DNA of 33,498 nucleotides, from contig CAJUMM010000028.1 in assembly GCA_910586955.1 (NCBI GenBank), forward strand, positions 1 to 33,498, read 5' to 3'. Positions 14,284 to 22,311 of the stretch are shown one piece after another. Numbering within the stretch: the first letter of the stretch is position 1; each line of letters opens with the position of its first letter. The position numbers and the translations under genes are program-made. This DNA is from an uncultured Lachnospiraceae bacterium. Lineage in GTDB: Bacteria; Bacillota; Clostridia; Lachnospirales; Lachnospiraceae. Below the pieces are notes generated by a model, which ran no database searches, had not been told where the DNA came from, and was given only the letters and a program-made list of their open reading frames with translations.

Positions 14284-15582
14284 ATGTACCGAATTGCAAT
14301 GGAAAGGCTATTAAAATGGAAACAGAGCAGACGCCGCAAACCTCTAATTATTGAAGGCGCACGTCAGGTTGGAAAGACTTGGCTGATGAAAGAATTCGGC
14401 AGGCAGGCCTATGCGGATACCGTATATATCAATTTTGATTCCAATTCCAGAATGGCGGAGTTATTTGCATCTGACTTGGATACCGAACGTTTAATGATGG
14501 GGTTGGAACTGTATGTGGGACATAAAATCGATCCGGACAATTCTTTGCTGATTTTTGATGAAGTACAGGAAGTTCCAAGAGCATTGGCATCTTTGAAATA
14601 TTTCTATGAAAATGCGCCCCAGTATCATATCGTATGTGCCGGCTCTTTGCTTGGTATCGCCTTGCATCAAGGCACGTCCTTCCCTGTGGGCAAGGTGGAG
14701 TTCTTAAAGCTCTATCCTCTTTCTTTCCAGGAGTTTTTGATGGCAGCCGGCAAAGAGCGATTTGCCGAACAGCTTGCTATGGGGGACTTCCAAATGATTA
14801 CGAGCTTTCGGCAAACATATATAGATGCTTTGAAGCATTATTATTTTGTGGGCGGTATGCCTGAAGCAGTACAAAGCTTTGCAGAGAACAAAGATTTTCA
14901 TGAGGTTCGTGAGATTCAAAAGCGAATCCTTATGGCTTATGAACAGGATTTCTCCAAGCACGTTCCAAATGAAATCGTTCCAAGACTGCGTATGTTGTGG
15001 AACAGTATCCCTTCTCAGTTAGCCAAAGAAAACAAAAAATTCATCTATGGTCTTATTCGCGAAGGTGCCCGTGCAAAGGATTATGAAACTGCAATTATGT
15101 GGCTTGGCGATTGCGGCCTTGTTCACAAAGTTAGCCGAATCCGTGCAGCCGGTATCCCGTTGCGGGCGTATGAGGACCTGAAAGCATTTAAGCTGTTTCT
15201 GGTGGACGTTGGGCTCCTTGGCTGCATGGCAGGACTGCGTCAAGGCACTTTGCTTGACGGCAATAAACTTTTTGCTGAGTTCAAGGGTGCACTTACCGAA
15301 CAGTATGTCTGCCAGCAGTTAAAAACCATGGAGGATTTGGATGTTTATTACTACACCAATGACAGGGGCTCCTGCGAAGTTGACTTTGTTGTTGATACAG
15401 GCGAGCGGATCCTTCCCGTTGAAGTAAAGGCAGAGGTAAATCTGAAAGCTAAGAGCCTAAAAACCTATCGGGAAAAATTTTCACCGGAAGTTTCTGTCCG
15501 CACATCTATGGCGGACTACAAAAAAGAAGAATGGCTCGTCAATCTGCCGTTGTATGCCATAGATCAGATTGCTCAAATATAA
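14284..15582 (+). CDS. AAA-type ATPase with C-terminal DUF4143 domain (second copy)
   Basis: This 432-residue protein has Walker A GARQVGKTW at residues 25-33 and Walker B SLLIFDEVQE. The sensor-like AGSLLGIAL and the conserved KLYPLSFQEFL of this ATPase group follow. The C-terminal DUF4143 domain ends in a PD-(D/E)XK-like core, SCEVDFVVDT followed by ILPVEVKAE. Function is unknown, as for the family. GGAGG stands 6-7 bases before ATG 14284. Base composition is more AT-rich than the neighbours. It shares layout but only distant sequence with the ATPase at 2237-3466, so this is not a recent duplication. It is monocistronic, with its own promoter and terminator, which is typical of accessory single-gene insertions. 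Confidence 0.88.
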   Translation: MYRIAMERLLKWKQSRRRKPLIIEGARQVGKTWLMKEFGRQAYADTVYINFDSNSRMAELFASDLDTERLMMGLELYVGHKIDPDNSLLIFDEVQEVPRALASLKYFYENAPQYHIVCAGSLLGIALHQGTSFPVGKVEFLKLYPLSFQEFLMAAGKERFAEQLAMGDFQMITSFRQTYIDALKHYYFVGGMPEAVQSFAENKDFHEVREIQKRILMAYEQDFSKHVPNEIVPRLRMLWNSIPSQLAKENKKFIYGLIREGARAKDYETAIMWLGDCGLVHKVSRIRAAGIPLRAYEDLKAFKLFLVDVGLLGCMAGLRQGTLLDGNKLFAEFKGALTEQYVCQQLKTMEDLDVYYYTNDRGSCEVDFVVDTGERILPVEVKAEVNLKAKSLKTYREKFSPEVSVRTSMADYKKEEWLVNLPLYAIDQIAQI

Positions 15583-15600
15583 GCGGAGCAACTTTTGTGC

Positions 15601-15634
15601 TGCGGAAACTTTCAGCTGGAAGTTTCCGCATTTG
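15601..15634 (+). terminator. Terminator of the second DUF4143 ATPase gene
   Basis: TGCGGAAACTT (15601-15611) and AAGTTTCCGCA (15620-15630) form a perfect 11-bp stem with an 8-nt loop, followed by TTTGTT. Confidence 0.8.
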
Positions 15635-15660
15635 TTCTAAATAGTCAAGCGGCCTTTTTG

Positions 15661-16140
15661 TTACTCCGGATACACCAGCCGTTCTTCCCGAATGCCGTAC
15701 AGCACCTCATCAAGATACCGCTTGGCCAGCCAGTTGGCCATAGGCAGGTTCATATCCAGGTAATTGCCGCAGTCTTTGGCGCAGGCTCCCGGCACCTCTC
15801 CCTTGAAATCCCGGATAAACTCCCACATTTCCACCATGAGAGGGATGATATCCCGGGATTCATAATCTCCGGCCAGCAGGAGGTAGAAGCCGGTGCGGCA
15901 GCCCATAGGCCCGAAATAGATGGTTTTGGGCCCGAATTCTTGGTGGTTCCGGAGGAAAGTGGCTCCCAGATGTTCGATGGTATGTACCTCCGCCGTATTC
16001 ATCACCGGCTCTTCATTGGGGCTGGTGAGGCGCAGATCAAAGGTGGTAATTACGGTGCCGCCCACCGGGTCTTTGCGGGATACATAGACGCCGGGCTGCA
16101 GTTTGATATGGTCGATGGTAAAACTGGTGATTTTTTCCAT
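15661..16140 (-). CDS. luxS: S-ribosylhomocysteine lyase (autoinducer-2 synthase)
   Basis: This 159-residue LuxS cleaves S-ribosylhomocysteine to homocysteine and DPD, the AI-2 precursor, in the activated methyl cycle. The metal site HTIEH (His53, Glu56, His57) is intact. The catalytic Cys81 lies in GPMGCRTGFYLLLAG, and the third metal ligand is probably Cys124 in AKDCGNYLD. Length and motif order are standard. GGGAGG lies about 8 bases before ATG 16140. It is transcribed alone and divergently from the secreted protein gene at 16290. Its partner Pfs/MtnN nucleosidase is not in the window. Confidence 0.96.
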   Translation of the reverse strand: MEKITSFTIDHIKLQPGVYVSRKDPVGGTVITTFDLRLTSPNEEPVMNTAEVHTIEHLGATFLRNHQEFGPKTIYFGPMGCRTGFYLLLAGDYESRDIIPLMVEMWEFIRDFKGEVPGACAKDCGNYLDMNLPMANWLAKRYLDEVLYGIREERLVYPE

Positions 16141-16225
16141 TATAAAACCTCCCTTTTGTTTTATGATAAGTGTATCACATATTTGGGGAAATCAAAAGCG
16201 CAATTTCAGGAGGTTGGAAGGCCGC

Positions 16226-16254
16226 TTTACAAGCATTTTTTCCAATGCTATAAT
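16226..16254 (+). promoter_or_regulatory. Sigma-A promoter of the large secreted protein gene
   Basis: TTTACA (16226-16231) is 17 nt from a perfect TATAAT (16249-16254), about 36 bases before ATG 16290. Confidence 0.8.
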
Positions 16255-16289
16255 AATTATGATAAAAACGGGATCAAGAGGCAGAGCGT

Positions 16290-19200
16290 ATGAGAGACCT
16301 AAGAGGGAAGGTAAAATGGAGAGCTGCGTTTCTGGCGGCTGTGCTGGCGGCGGGAATGCTGGAGGGCAGTATTTTGCCGGTGGCAGCCCAGTCTCCCGAG
16401 GCTGGGAACGCCGAAACGGAGGCAGCCGTCACAGGAACGGTGTACACGGAGGAAGAGCCGACGGAGCAGGAGGTGCTTCTGGAAGGCTACCTCTACCAAC
16501 AAGGGGCGGAAGATCCGGAAAACGGGATTGTCTTGTATGGAGCGGAAGGCTCCTCCCGGCTCACGGGCGACGAGAAGCTGATATACGATGTCCTGAAAGC
16601 CCATGTGCAGGAGATTGCGGCAGGGGAGAAAAAATCTACGGCAGTTGTGGTGGAGGGTTTCCAGTCCCTTCGGCAGACGGAGGTAACGGGTGCCATGTCG
16701 AAGGTTATGCAGTACCTTCTTATGGACTGCCCCTATGATTTATATTGGCATGATAAATCGGACATATCGGACGGAGGATGCCGCTATATCTATGACTATG
16801 GGGCAGATGGGAAGGTCATTTCTCTGACGGCCAGCCTGACGGTTGCCAAGGAATACCGGACACCGCTGGAATATCCTCATGAGATTGATACTTCAAAGAC
16901 CGGGGCCGCACATGAAGCTGCGGAGAATGCCAGGGAGATTGTGAAGGCAAACCAGGGAAAGTCGGACTATGAGAAGCTGAAGTCGTATCTGACGGCGATT
17001 AACCGTCTGGTTTCTTACAATGACGGGGCGGGAAATGCCGGCAGTCCGGCCAAATATGGGAACTGTTATCCCTGGCAGATCGTATGGGTTTTCGACAAGG
17101 ACAGCAGTACCAATGTGGTGTGCGAGGGCTATGCCAAAGCCTTTCAGTATCTGTGCGACTTGTCAACCTTCCAAAATGCCCAGTGCTATACGGTTACGGG
17201 AACCATGAGCGGCGGACAGGGGGCAGGCGCCCATATGTGGAATGTTGTGAGACTTAATGGCGAGAGCTATCTGGTGGACGTGACCAACTGCGATACCGGG
17301 ACTGTGGGGGCACCGGATCGGCTCTTTCTGGCAAGCGCCTCCAGAGGCTCCGTAAACGGGGGATATGAATTTGATCTTCCGGGAGGGACGGTTTCCTATC
17401 AGTATGGGGCCAGAACCATTCTGAATGGCCGGCCCACGGCGGAACTGCTGGATGGCGTCCTTGATCTGGCCACGGAGCCCTATGCGGTGGAGGCAAAAGA
17501 GGAACTGGCTTCCGTAACGGCGCCCAGGGTAAAAGCCGTGACCTTTGGGGATGAGGTGAGCCGGGAAAGGCTGGCTTACGGAACAGCCAGAGACAAGGAC
17601 GGCGGGAGTGTTTCCGGAAGCTTTTGGTGGAGTGACAGCGTAACATCCTACGGTGATGCGGGAACCAAGCAGCTTGCGGCCCGGTTCCTGCCGGATGATT
17701 CCAAGTACAATTCTGCAGAGCTTTTGATCACCGTAACTGTGAACCGGAAACCCGTCAAGGTGACGGCTGATGCCAAGAGCAAGGCCCAGGGCCAGCCGGA
17801 TCCGGAGCTTACCTATCAGACGGAGGGACTTGTGGAAGGATATCCGCTTCAGGGAGCTTTGGGGCGCAGGGACGGGGAAGAAGTGGGAACCTACGATATT
17901 ATTCAGGGGACTTTGACTAATGAGAACAATCCCAACTATGATATTTCCTTTCAAAAGGCGGTCTTGGAGATTTCCCTGAAAGACTATACGGTGAATGTGC
18001 AGAGCAGGCAGAGTATCCGGCCGGGAACCGGAGAGTTTATGGAGCCTGTGTTTACGGACGAAACAGGGGCGCCTGTAGAGGGTACTCTTACTTACCGCTA
18101 TCGAAATAAGGACTATGCTTCCTACGACCAATTAAAGGAGGAACTGACGAAGCTGGTGGAGGGCCAGTCGGGGGAGATCTCTTTTGCCTTTCAGCCGGCG
18201 GATCAGCAGAATTACAGGCCGAAAGAGGGAACGATTACCTTTTCGGTCCGGGCCATTGAATTTTTGGCCGGGGGCAGGCCCGCAGCGGCGGGCAATGGCG
18301 TAACAGTGAAAAAGGATGCGGTCTACGGGGATTTGTGGAGCGAGATTGTGAAAATCAGCGGGATTACGGCCAGGACGGATTCCCAGACGGACAACAATAA
18401 GGAGCATTTTACCCTGCGCCAGAGCGGAAGGCCCCAGGCAGGAAGCGGGCAGGCGTTCCAGGTGCTGTATAGCGGAACCCTGGGGGGAACCGTTTACACG
18501 GACGAGGTAGTCTGTGAAGGCCTGGTGGATGTGAAAAAGAGGACCATAACGGTGACTGCGGGGGACTGCAGGATAAGGAAGGTTTACGACAAAACCCGGT
18601 CTCCGGGAACGGCGGAGGGGGAATTTGCGTTTAAAAATATCGTATCCGGGGATGAGGATACCCTTCAGATTAAGGCGGTTCCGGATTCCTATGGGGATCC
18701 CAACGTAAATGCGAAGAATAACGTGAAAACGGTCATATCTTTGGAGGGACCGGGAGCGAGAAACTATGAGCTGGGCAAAACTGCTCTGGAGGTTCCGGGG
18801 GAGATAACCCCGAAGCCCGTGACTCCCGTGGTGGTTGTCTCCGGAACCTACAGTTATACGGGAAATGCCGTGACGCCGTCCCTGACCGTGGCGGCGGGAG
18901 GGGATGTCCTGGCGAAGACGGACTATGAGATGGTAGTGACAAACAACCAAAAAGCCGGAACTGCGTCGGTAGCCGTCAAACCCAAGGCCCAGGGGAATTA
19001 TACCTGGGATCCGGCGGTGCAGTCTTCTTTTAATATTGAGAAAGGAACCTACGGGGGAAATAAGAATATAGCAATGTCTGCGAAGGTGGGAGAAGACGGA
19101 AAATTCCAGCTGTCTTCCGCACTTCCGGCAGGCTATAAGCTGGGAACCATCCAGGTAGAAGATAAGGATCAGATTTTTGCCGGCACTCCCACACTTTCAG

Positions 19201-19607
19201 GCTCCACGGTGTCCGGGAAGATTGCGGGAGACACCGGCAAGATAGGGAAAACGGCAACCATTGTTGTGCCGGTGACGGAGTCCTCGGATTACCGGCCCTT
19301 CAATATAACCCTTACGGTGACGGTACAGGCGGAGAACCAGAACTCCGGTTCCGATAACAATAACGGCAGCAATTCAAACAATAACAATAATAACAACAGT
19401 AACAATAACAACAATAATACGTCAACATCCGGAAATGCCGGCACAACGGTGAATACAGGGGCCGGGACCCGGACCGCATCCGGGAACGGCGGGAGCCCTG
19501 CCACAGGGGATACAAGCCATATTTTGGTATATCTGCTGTTGCTTCTGCTGTCCGCAGGTGCCCTGGGAGGCCTGTGGATTGGCGGATGCAGAAGGAAATT
19601 CTTGTAG
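16290..19607 (+). CDS. Secreted, sortase-anchored transglutaminase-like protein with MBG/YDG repeats
   Basis: This 1105-residue surface protein has an N-terminal signal peptide (about 1-33, ending LPVAA). A transglutaminase-like domain carries an apparent triad: Cys278 in VVCEGYAKAF, His315 in GAHMWN, and Asp330 in LVDVTNCD. Beta-rich repeats follow: an MBG-type repeat at about 480-565 (KPVKVTADAKSKAQGQPDP), a YDG-type repeat at about 750-845 (YDKTRSP), and further Ig-like segments. An Asn/Ser tract lies at about 1016-1046. The sorting signal is SPATGD at 1069-1074, followed by a hydrophobic helix and a basic tail. The transglutaminase-like part could cross-link or cleave wall or host proteins. 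Its activity is inferred from the triad only. Confidence 0.88.
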   Translation: MRDLRGKVKWRAAFLAAVLAAGMLEGSILPVAAQSPEAGNAETEAAVTGTVYTEEEPTEQEVLLEGYLYQQGAEDPENGIVLYGAEGSSRLTGDEKLIYDVLKAHVQEIAAGEKKSTAVVVEGFQSLRQTEVTGAMSKVMQYLLMDCPYDLYWHDKSDISDGGCRYIYDYGADGKVISLTASLTVAKEYRTPLEYPHEIDTSKTGAAHEAAENAREIVKANQGKSDYEKLKSYLTAINRLVSYNDGAGNAGSPAKYGNCYPWQIVWVFDKDSSTNVVCEGYAKAFQYLCDLSTFQNAQCYTVTGTMSGGQGAGAHMWNVVRLNGESYLVDVTNCDTGTVGAPDRLFLASASRGSVNGGYEFDLPGGTVSYQYGARTILNGRPTAELLDGVLDLATEPYAVEAKEELASVTAPRVKAVTFGDEVSRERLAYGTARDKDGGSVSGSFWWSDSVTSYGDAGTKQLAARFLPDDSKYNSAELLITVTVNRKPVKVTADAKSKAQGQPDPELTYQTEGLVEGYPLQGALGRRDGEEVGTYDIIQGTLTNENNPNYDISFQKAVLEISLKDYTVNVQSRQSIRPGTGEFMEPVFTDETGAPVEGTLTYRYRNKDYASYDQLKEELTKLVEGQSGEISFAFQPADQQNYRPKEGTITFSVRAIEFLAGGRPAAAGNGVTVKKDAVYGDLWSEIVKISGITARTDSQTDNNKEHFTLRQSGRPQAGSGQAFQVLYSGTLGGTVYTDEVVCEGLVDVKKRTITVTAGDCRIRKVYDKTRSPGTAEGEFAFKNIVSGDEDTLQIKAVPDSYGDPNVNAKNNVKTVISLEGPGARNYELGKTALEVPGEITPKPVTPVVVVSGTYSYTGNAVTPSLTVAAGGDVLAKTDYEMVVTNNQKAGTASVAVKPKAQGNYTWDPAVQSSFNIEKGTYGGNKNIAMSAKVGEDGKFQLSSALPAGYKLGTIQVEDKDQIFAGTPTLSGSTVSGKIAGDTGKIGKTATIVVPVTESSDYRPFNITLTVTVQAENQNSGSDNNNGSNSNNNNNNNSNNNNNNTSTSGNAGTTVNTGAGTRTASGNGGSPATGDTSHILVYLLLLLLSAGALGGLWIGGCRRKFL

Positions 19608-19622
19608 GTTTTCCGGTTTTGG

Positions 19623-19652
19623 TTGACGATAACTATCCAAAAGTGATAAGAT
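19623..19652 (+). promoter_or_regulatory. Possible promoter upstream of mgtE
   Basis: TTGACG (19623-19628) and TAAGAT (19647-19652) are separated by 18 nt. The leader to 19829 is about 170 nt and has a short GTCCG/CGGAC hairpin near 19702. I could not recognise the M-box magnesium riboswitch in it. Confidence 0.4.
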
Positions 19653-19828
19653 AAGATGCGCAGGTTTTTAACCAAATTTATGCACAAGAAGGATGTGAAG
19701 AGTCCGTGGACGGACGAAGTCGAAGTTGTAACTTGAGAAAAATGGGAAGCGTGCGGATATGGATTCTTCTGGCTGATATAGAAGATTGATTTGCCATGTC
19801 TGCCCGCAGAGACTGGGAGGCAGACAAT

Positions 19829-21181
19829 ATGGCAATGGGAAATTTTGATCAGGAGCTCCTGGAAGAGCTTTTAAATTCCAGGCAGTTCCGGAAACTCCGT
19901 GAAACCATGGCTGAGATGAACGAGGTGGATATTGCCGAGTTTATTGAGGATCTGGATATGGAGAAGAAGGTGCTGGTGTACCGGATGCTGCCCAAAGAAC
20001 TGGCGGCGGACGTATTCTCCTTTCTGGAAGTGGAGGATCAGGAGCATATTATTAACAGTATTACGGATTACGAGCTGGGAAAGATCGTAGAAGATCTGTA
20101 TGTGGACGATGCGGTGGATATGCTGGAAGAGCTGCCGGCTATTGTGGTCAGGCGTGTGCTGCAGAATGCTGCGCCGGAGACCAGGGCCCTTATCAACCAG
20201 TTCCTCCAGTACCCGGAGAACAGTGCGGGCAGCATTATGACCGCCGAGTACATCGGCCTTAAGCGGAATATGACGGTGGAACAGGCTTTTGCCTATATCC
20301 GGGAAAACGGAGTGGATAAGGAGACCATCTACACCTGCTTTGTAACGGACAGCAAGCGCCGGCTCCAGGGAGTGGTGACGGTGAAAGACCTGCTGATGAA
20401 CCCCTATTCCACGGTAATCCGGGATATTATGGATGAAAATGTCATCTGCGCCGTGACTACCGAGGACCAGGAGGAGGTGGTGGAGACCTTCAACAAATAC
20501 GATCTCCTCTGCCTTCCGGTGGTGGATCATGAAGAGCGTCTGGTGGGCATTGTCACCGTAGACGACGTGGTGGAGGTTATGGAGCAGGAGGCCACCGAGG
20601 ACTTTGAGAAAATGGCGGCTATGCTTCCCTCTGAGAAGCCTTATCTGAAAATGAGCGTGCTGGAGCTGGCGAAAAACCGGATTCCCTGGCTTCTGCTCTT
20701 GATGTTCACCTCTCTCCTCACGGGAGCGATTCTGGTGAGCTACGAGAACGCCCTCCAGGTGGTACCCCTTCTGGTAAGCTTTGTGCCTATGCTTATGGAC
20801 ACCAGCGGCAACTGCGGCAATCAGAGCAGTACCATGATCATCCGGGGCATGGCGGTGGGAGATATTGAGCTGCGAGATGTGCCGCGAGTCGTATGGAAGG
20901 AGTTCCGGGTAGGGATTCTCTGCGGCATCGTGCTGGCGGCGGCCAATTTTGTACGTCTGATGATCCAGTATCCGGGACAGATTATGATGAGCCTGGTGGT
21001 GGTGCTGTCCCTGGTGATGACGGTGATTCTGGCCAAGACCATCGGCTGTACCCTGCCTATGCTGGCAAAGAAGCTGAATCTGGATCCGGCCATTATGGCG
21101 GCGCCTTTGATTACGACTATTGTGGACGCCTGCAGTCTGCTGATTTATTTCCGGATTGCATGTGCGTTCCTGAATATTTAA
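19829..21181 (+). CDS. mgtE: Magnesium transporter MgtE
   Basis: This 450-residue protein has MgtE architecture. An acidic N-terminal superhelical domain (ELLEELLNSRQFRKLRE onward, with DDAVDMLEELP) comes first. Two CBS domains follow (SIMTAEYIGL and IMDENVICAV, with LVGIVTVDDVVEV). The membrane part has five helices, beginning IPWLLLLMFTSLLTGAI and including the pore segment with DTSGNCGNQSSTMIIRG. It is a Mg2+-gated channel-like importer at the cell membrane. ATG 19829 was chosen because GGGAGG precedes it by 7-8 bases; the in-frame ATG at 19796 has no such site. TrpS follows 30 bases after the stop. Confidence 0.93.
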   Translation: MAMGNFDQELLEELLNSRQFRKLRETMAEMNEVDIAEFIEDLDMEKKVLVYRMLPKELAADVFSFLEVEDQEHIINSITDYELGKIVEDLYVDDAVDMLEELPAIVVRRVLQNAAPETRALINQFLQYPENSAGSIMTAEYIGLKRNMTVEQAFAYIRENGVDKETIYTCFVTDSKRRLQGVVTVKDLLMNPYSTVIRDIMDENVICAVTTEDQEEVVETFNKYDLLCLPVVDHEERLVGIVTVDDVVEVMEQEATEDFEKMAAMLPSEKPYLKMSVLELAKNRIPWLLLLMFTSLLTGAILVSYENALQVVPLLVSFVPMLMDTSGNCGNQSSTMIIRGMAVGDIELRDVPRVVWKEFRVGILCGIVLAAANFVRLMIQYPGQIMMSLVVVLSLVMTVILAKTIGCTLPMLAKKLNLDPAIMAAPLITTIVDACSLLIYFRIACAFLNI

Positions 21182-21185
21182 CAGT

Positions 21186-21206
21186 TGCGGAACTTTAAAC
21201 AGGAGG
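21186..21206 (+). promoter_or_regulatory. TGCGGAACT motif and Shine-Dalgarno site of trpS
   Basis: TGCGGAACT (21186-21194), then TTTAAAC and AGGAGG, lies 5 bases before ATG 21212. The layout is almost the same as before the IMPase gene at 6652. No large hairpin precedes it here, only a weak GTTCC/GGAAC pairing across the mgtE stop. Confidence 0.6.
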
Positions 21207-21211
21207 TTTAT

Positions 21212-22216
21212 ATGCTTGGTGACAAAAAAGTCCTGTACAGCGGGATGCAGGCTACAGGAAATCTGACTCTAGGTAATTATCTGGGCGCTTTGAAAAATTG
21301 GGTAGCCTTGAGCGATCAATATGAATGTTTTTACGGAGTGGTGGATCTCCATTCCATTACTGTGCGCCAGGATCCGGCGGAGCTCCGGAAGAGGGCCAGG
21401 GCCCTTTTAACCCTTTATATCGCTGCGGGTCTTGACCCGGAGAAAAACTGCATTTACTACCAGTCCCATGTGTCGGGGCATGCGGAGCTTTCCTGGATTC
21501 TCAACTGCTTTACCTATATGGGCGAGCTGAACCGCATGACCCAGTTTAAGGATAAGGCGGCCAAGCATGCAGACAATATCAATGCTGGTCTTTTCACCTA
21601 CCCGGTGCTGATGGCGGCGGATATCCTTCTCTACCAGGCGGACGTGGTTCCCGTAGGGGTGGATCAGATGCAGCACCTGGAGATTACCCGGGATATCGCC
21701 CAGCGCTTCAACGGCATTTACGGGGATGTGTTTACTGTTCCCGAAGCCTATATCGGTAAGGTGGGAGCGAAGATTATGAGCCTTCAGGATCCCGCAAAGA
21801 AAATGTCCAAGTCCGACGAAAATCCCAATGCCAGCATCTATCTTATGGACGATACGGACACAATTATGCGCAAGTTTAAGCGCGCAGTGACGGATTCCGA
21901 GAGCCAGATCCTCTACCGGGAGGAACAGCCGGGCATTAAGAACCTGATTGACATTTACTGCGCCTGTACCGGGAAGACGCCGGAGGAGACCGTGAGGGAG
22001 TTTGACGGCAGAGGCTACGGGGAATTTAAGCCGGCAGTTGGCGAAGCCGTGGCAGCGGTTCTAAAGCCCTTGCAGGAACGGGTAGCGGAACTTACAAAGG
22101 ATAAGGCATACATTGATTCCGTCATTAAGAATAACGGGGAGAAAGCCCAGTATTTCGCCAATAAGACCCTGCGCAAGGTGCAGAAAAAAGTGGGATTTCC
22201 GGAGCGGATCCGGTGA
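21212..22216 (+). CDS. trpS: Tryptophan--tRNA ligase
   Basis: This 334-residue class I synthetase charges tRNA-Trp. The N-terminus LYSGMQATGNLTLGNYLGAL holds the HIGH-equivalent (TLGNYLG). The signature KKMSKSDEN is the KMSKS loop. MAADILLYQADVVPVGVDQMQHLEI is the typical Trp-binding region. ATG 21212 follows AGGAGG at 5 bases; an upstream in-frame TTG (21185) is unlikely. No T-box leader is visible, since only 30 bases separate it from mgtE. A terminator follows at 22259. Confidence 0.95.
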   Translation: MLGDKKVLYSGMQATGNLTLGNYLGALKNWVALSDQYECFYGVVDLHSITVRQDPAELRKRARALLTLYIAAGLDPEKNCIYYQSHVSGHAELSWILNCFTYMGELNRMTQFKDKAAKHADNINAGLFTYPVLMAADILLYQADVVPVGVDQMQHLEITRDIAQRFNGIYGDVFTVPEAYIGKVGAKIMSLQDPAKKMSKSDENPNASIYLMDDTDTIMRKFKRAVTDSESQILYREEQPGIKNLIDIYCACTGKTPEETVREFDGRGYGEFKPAVGEAVAAVLKPLQERVAELTKDKAYIDSVIKNNGEKAQYFANKTLRKVQKKVGFPERIR

Positions 22217-22258
22217 AATATCCCTGTGGCGAAGAGGCATATTTAGAGAAATAGAAGC

Positions 22259-22293
22259 AAGCGTCGGGGATGGCTCCGGCGCTTTGGTTTTTT
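22259..22293 (+). terminator. Terminator after trpS
   Basis: AAGCG(T)CGG (22259-22266) pairs with CCG(G)CGCTT (22276-22284) and is followed by TGG and a T6 run. It ends only about 18 bases before the next start codon. Confidence 0.7.
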
Positions 22294-22311
22294 ATTAAGA
22301 AGGGAAGAAGA

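Noticed and set aside
13146..14354. 402-codon plus-strand frame opposite the coiled-coil gene
   Set aside because: It begins in the terminator, is made of Phe/Leu/Gly-rich sequence typical of antisense to Lys/Glu codons, and runs over the promoter and start of the next ATPase gene.
15601..15630. Another TGCGGAACT-type element
   Set aside because: It reads TGCGGAAACTT and is the left arm of a perfect terminator stem followed by a T-run. It is not a copy of the motif.
19608..19828. M-box magnesium riboswitch before mgtE
   Set aside because: The leader is long enough, but I could not find the conserved M-box core or a terminator-like expression platform.
21182..21211. T-box leader of trpS
   Set aside because: Only 30 bases separate mgtE from trpS, too few for a T-box, and no T-box sequence is present.
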